A stretch of DNA of 64,000 nucleotides, from assembly GCF_001641335.1 (NCBI RefSeq), contig NZ_LVEM01000001.1:1276580-1340579 (forward strand). The letters are read 5' to 3'. The number at the start of each line of letters is the position of its first letter. The first letter of the stretch is position 1. This DNA is from Bradyrhizobium stylosanthis (GTDB lineage Bacteria > Pseudomonadota > Alphaproteobacteria > Rhizobiales > Xanthobacteraceae). Of this stretch, positions 61,939-64,000 are shown piece by piece. A program made the position numbers and the translations under genes. A model generated the notes under the pieces. It saw only the letters and a list, made by a program, of their open reading frames with translations. It was not told the origin of the DNA and did no database searches.

Positions 61939-63063
61939 ATGGATTTGGTGGACAAGACGGGCAAACAACCGGGCGGACCGGATCACGTCCAGGGCGACCA
62001 GCTGCTCTGGCCGTTTGCGGCGGCGCGCCTCGCTCTGGATGCCTGTTTCTGGTGGATGGAGCGCGGACCGGCCGACCCGCCGGCCGACAGCAGCCTGCCC
62101 TGGACCACGCCCGGCACAGTTGCGCTCGAGCTCGCAACCATGCGCCTGCGTGCCTGCGTGAAGGACCGGTCCGGCCAGCCGGCGCTGGTCTGCGCACCCT
62201 ATGCGCTGCATCGGGCCCTGATTGCCGACTTCGCGCCGGGCCACAGCGTAGTGCAGTCGCTGCAAAATGGCGGCGTCGATCGGGTCTATCTCACCGACTG
62301 GCGGTCGGCGACACCGGACATGCGCTACCTCTCGATCGACAGCTACCTTGGGGATCTCAACGTCGCCATCGACGAGATCGGTGCGCCGGTCGACCTCGTC
62401 GGCCTGTGCCAGGGCGGCTGGCTGTCGCTGCTCTACGCGGCGCGGTTTCCGGCCAAGGTGCGGCGGCTGGTCCTGGTCGGCGCGCCGGTCGATCTGTCGA
62501 TCGAGTCTTCGCTGTCCCGGCTCGCCCGCAACGCGCCGGAGCTGGTCTACGACCAGCTCGTCGCGCGCGGCGGCGGCAATGTCAGCGGCGAGGAGATGCT
62601 GCGTTTCTGGTCGCGGACGCCAAGCCGCGAGGATATCGCGGCCGCTCTGCAAAGGGAGCTCGCGGACGAGGAGGGCGCGGCGCTGCTGGCACGCTTCGAC
62701 CGGTGGAACGTGGAGACGCTCGATCTGCCGGGCACCTATTATCTCGAGATCGTCAACCGGATCTTCCGTGAGAACCGGATTGCCGGCGGCGACTTCGTCG
62801 CGCTCGGGCGCCGGGTTGACCTGAAGGACGTCAAGGCGCCGGTCTTTCTGCTCGCAGGACTGGACGACGACGTGGTGCCGGCGACGCAGGCTCTTGCCAC
62901 CGCCGCGCTCGTCGGCACGCCGCCGGCCTTCATTGCGGCGGCGTCCGAGCCGAGCAACCATCTCGGCCTGTTCATGGGCGCGCGGACCCATGCGCATGCC
63001 TGGCCCCGGATCGCGCAATGGCTGCGCGGCGACCTGTCCGGTGTGCTGGCCCGTAGCGCTTGA
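61939..63063 (+). CDS. PHA-synthase-like alpha/beta hydrolase with Cys nucleophile
   Basis: A 374-residue alpha/beta-hydrolase. The nucleophile elbow is VGLCQGGW with Cys157, the GxCxGG box of polyhydroxyalkanoate synthases rather than the GxSxG of lipases. The triad is completed by Asp310 (LLAGLDDDVVP) and His341 (SNHLGLFMGART). Its length fits class III PhaC or the related PHA-synthase-like hydrolases. It starts 10 bp after pncA and precedes nadE. True PHA synthesis is uncertain; no phaE, phaP or phaA/B gene is near. Confidence 0.8.
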   Translation: MDLVDKTGKQPGGPDHVQGDQLLWPFAAARLALDACFWWMERGPADPPADSSLPWTTPGTVALELATMRLRACVKDRSGQPALVCAPYALHRALIADFAPGHSVVQSLQNGGVDRVYLTDWRSATPDMRYLSIDSYLGDLNVAIDEIGAPVDLVGLCQGGWLSLLYAARFPAKVRRLVLVGAPVDLSIESSLSRLARNAPELVYDQLVARGGGNVSGEEMLRFWSRTPSREDIAAALQRELADEEGAALLARFDRWNVETLDLPGTYYLEIVNRIFRENRIAGGDFVALGRRVDLKDVKAPVFLLAGLDDDVVPATQALATAALVGTPPAFIAAASEPSNHLGLFMGARTHAHAWPRIAQWLRGDLSGVLARSA

Positions 63064-63201
63064 GATCGCCGGGATTGGCCCGGCCGGAGCGCAAATCCGT
63101 TATGCATGACGGCGGATGACCTGCACGGGGCGGGGTCCATAGGTTACATAAGAGGCAGAGCTGACGGCTGCGGCCGGCCGCGAAGAAATTAAGGGTACTG
63201 G

Positions 63202-64000
63202 ATGACTTTCCACTCGATCTACGCCCACGGATTTGCGCGCGTGGCGGCCTGCGTGACCACCTCCCATGTGGCTGATCCCTCGGCCAATGCGAAGGCCGTC
63301 CTGGCGGCGGCGAATGCCTGCCACGAGCAGTCGGTTGCGGTCGCCGTGTTTCCCGAACTGTGCCTGTCCGGCTACGCGATCGAGGACCTCGTGAAGCAGG
63401 ATCCGCTGCTCGATGCGGTCGAGCGCGGACTCGTCATGATCGTCGAGGCCTCCGCGGCGCTGATGACCGTGCTGATCGTGGGAGCGCCGCTGCGCTTTGG
63501 CCACCGCATCTACAATTGCGCCGTCGTCATCCACCGCGGCAACGTCCTTGGCGTCGTGCCGAAAAGCTACCTGCCGACCTATCGCGAGTTCTACGAGGGC
63601 CGCCATTTCGCCTCCGGCGCGGGGATCGCCGGCGAGAGCATTGCCTTTGGTGGTCTGCATGCTCCGTTCGGCGTCGATCTGCTGTTCGCCGCAGAGGACG
63701 TTCCGGGCCTGATCCTCGGCGTCGAGATCTGCGAGGACATGTGGATCCCGGTGACGCCGGCCTCCGAGCTGGCGCTGGCCGGTGCCAGCGTGCTGGTCAA
63801 TCTCTCGGGCAGCCCGATCACCATCGGCCGGGCCCGCTCGCGCGCGCTGTTGTGCCAGTCGACCTCGGCGCGCTGCCTTGCGGCCTACGTCTATTCCGCG
63901 GCCGGTGCCGGGGAGTCGACAACGGATCTGGCCTGGGATGGCCAGACGTCGATCTACGAGAACGGCGTGCTGCTGGCCGAGGGCGAGCGGTTCCGCCAGG
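63202..64000 (+). CDS. nadE: NAD(+) synthase, glutamine-hydrolysing, 5' part
   Basis: The gene is cut by the right window edge; 266 residues are visible from the ATG at 63202. They are the N-terminal nitrilase-type glutaminase domain: Glu52 (FPELCLSGYAIEDL), Lys121 (VVPKSYLPTYREFYEGRHF) and Cys177 (GVEICEDMW). The synthetase domain lies outside. The enzyme makes NAD from deamido-NAD with glutamine as ammonia source. The large N-terminal glutaminase marks the long two-domain form. Confidence 0.95.
   Translation, partial: MTFHSIYAHGFARVAACVTTSHVADPSANAKAVLAAANACHEQSVAVAVFPELCLSGYAIEDLVKQDPLLDAVERGLVMIVEASAALMTVLIVGAPLRFGHRIYNCAVVIHRGNVLGVVPKSYLPTYREFYEGRHFASGAGIAGESIAFGGLHAPFGVDLLFAAEDVPGLILGVEICEDMWIPVTPASELALAGASVLVNLSGSPITIGRARSRALLCQSTSARCLAAYVYSAAGAGESTTDLAWDGQTSIYENGVLLAEGERFRQ

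Overview
The window looks like chromosomal DNA of a Bradyrhizobium-type alphaproteobacterium (inference). It is GC-rich, with many ATGA stop/start overlaps. It carries a Pcs-type phosphatidylcholine synthase, HWE/ANTAR-type signalling proteins, a NasT/NasS nitrate-sensing pair next to assimilatory nitrite reductase, and at least three families of palindromic intergenic repeats of the kind seen in this group. No prophage, insertion sequence or CRISPR array was seen.

Layout. 1-3.5 kb: the 3' end of glmU, two small genes and glmS, so two enzymes of UDP-GlcNAc synthesis lie together. 3.5-7 kb: a DUF502 membrane protein, a 6PGDH-like dehydrogenase, a small P-loop kinase-like protein and a ketopantoate reductase-like protein. 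7-16.3 kb: an HWE sensor kinase, recG, sdhE-mfd (overlapping) and a fatty acid desaturase. 16.4-22.2 kb: a degenerate GGDEF protein, an acyl-CoA-synthetase-like protein without its P-loop, a YejA-like binding protein and an IalB-like secreted protein. 22.3-28 kb: hspQ, a permease, a UbiH-type monooxygenase, pcs, a TerC-like protein and a quinone reductase. 28-29.6 kb (minus strand): an unannotated arginine-rich leader ORF, a hairpin, argD, and 14 nt later a tRNA-Arg, which together read as one arginine-linked transcription unit. 29.6-32.2 kb: TPR, immunity-like and small secreted proteins. 32.3-39.2 kb: rimO, then nasT-nasS and a nitrite reductase plus an Fe-S/flavin reductase behind a probable sigma-54 promoter. 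39.5-43.8 kb: a 50-aa membrane peptide, 5-oxoprolinase genes pxpB-pxpC-pxpA, an RraA-like protein and a cupin. 43.9-46.8 kb: a lower-GC accessory segment with a KAP-family NTPase (possible phage defence). 46.8-51.8 kb: small secreted and hypothetical genes, a frameshifted remnant and a PheC-like periplasmic dehydratase. 52-57.5 kb: a complete sugar-type ABC transporter operon ending in a 2-hydroxyacid dehydrogenase. 58-61 kb: a periplasmic protein, a response regulator, small genes and glucokinase. 61.3-64 kb: nicotinamidase, a PhaC-like alpha/beta hydrolase and the start of nadE, so two NAD-biosynthesis genes flank the hydrolase.

The most interesting observation is the argD locus: a 29-codon, apparently near-leaderless ORF with 12 arginine codons ending in four consecutive ones, an inverted repeat, the arginine-biosynthetic aminotransferase, and a tRNA-Arg with the unusual anticodon GCG in the same orientation. 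All claims rest on reading the sequence; no searches or folding were run.
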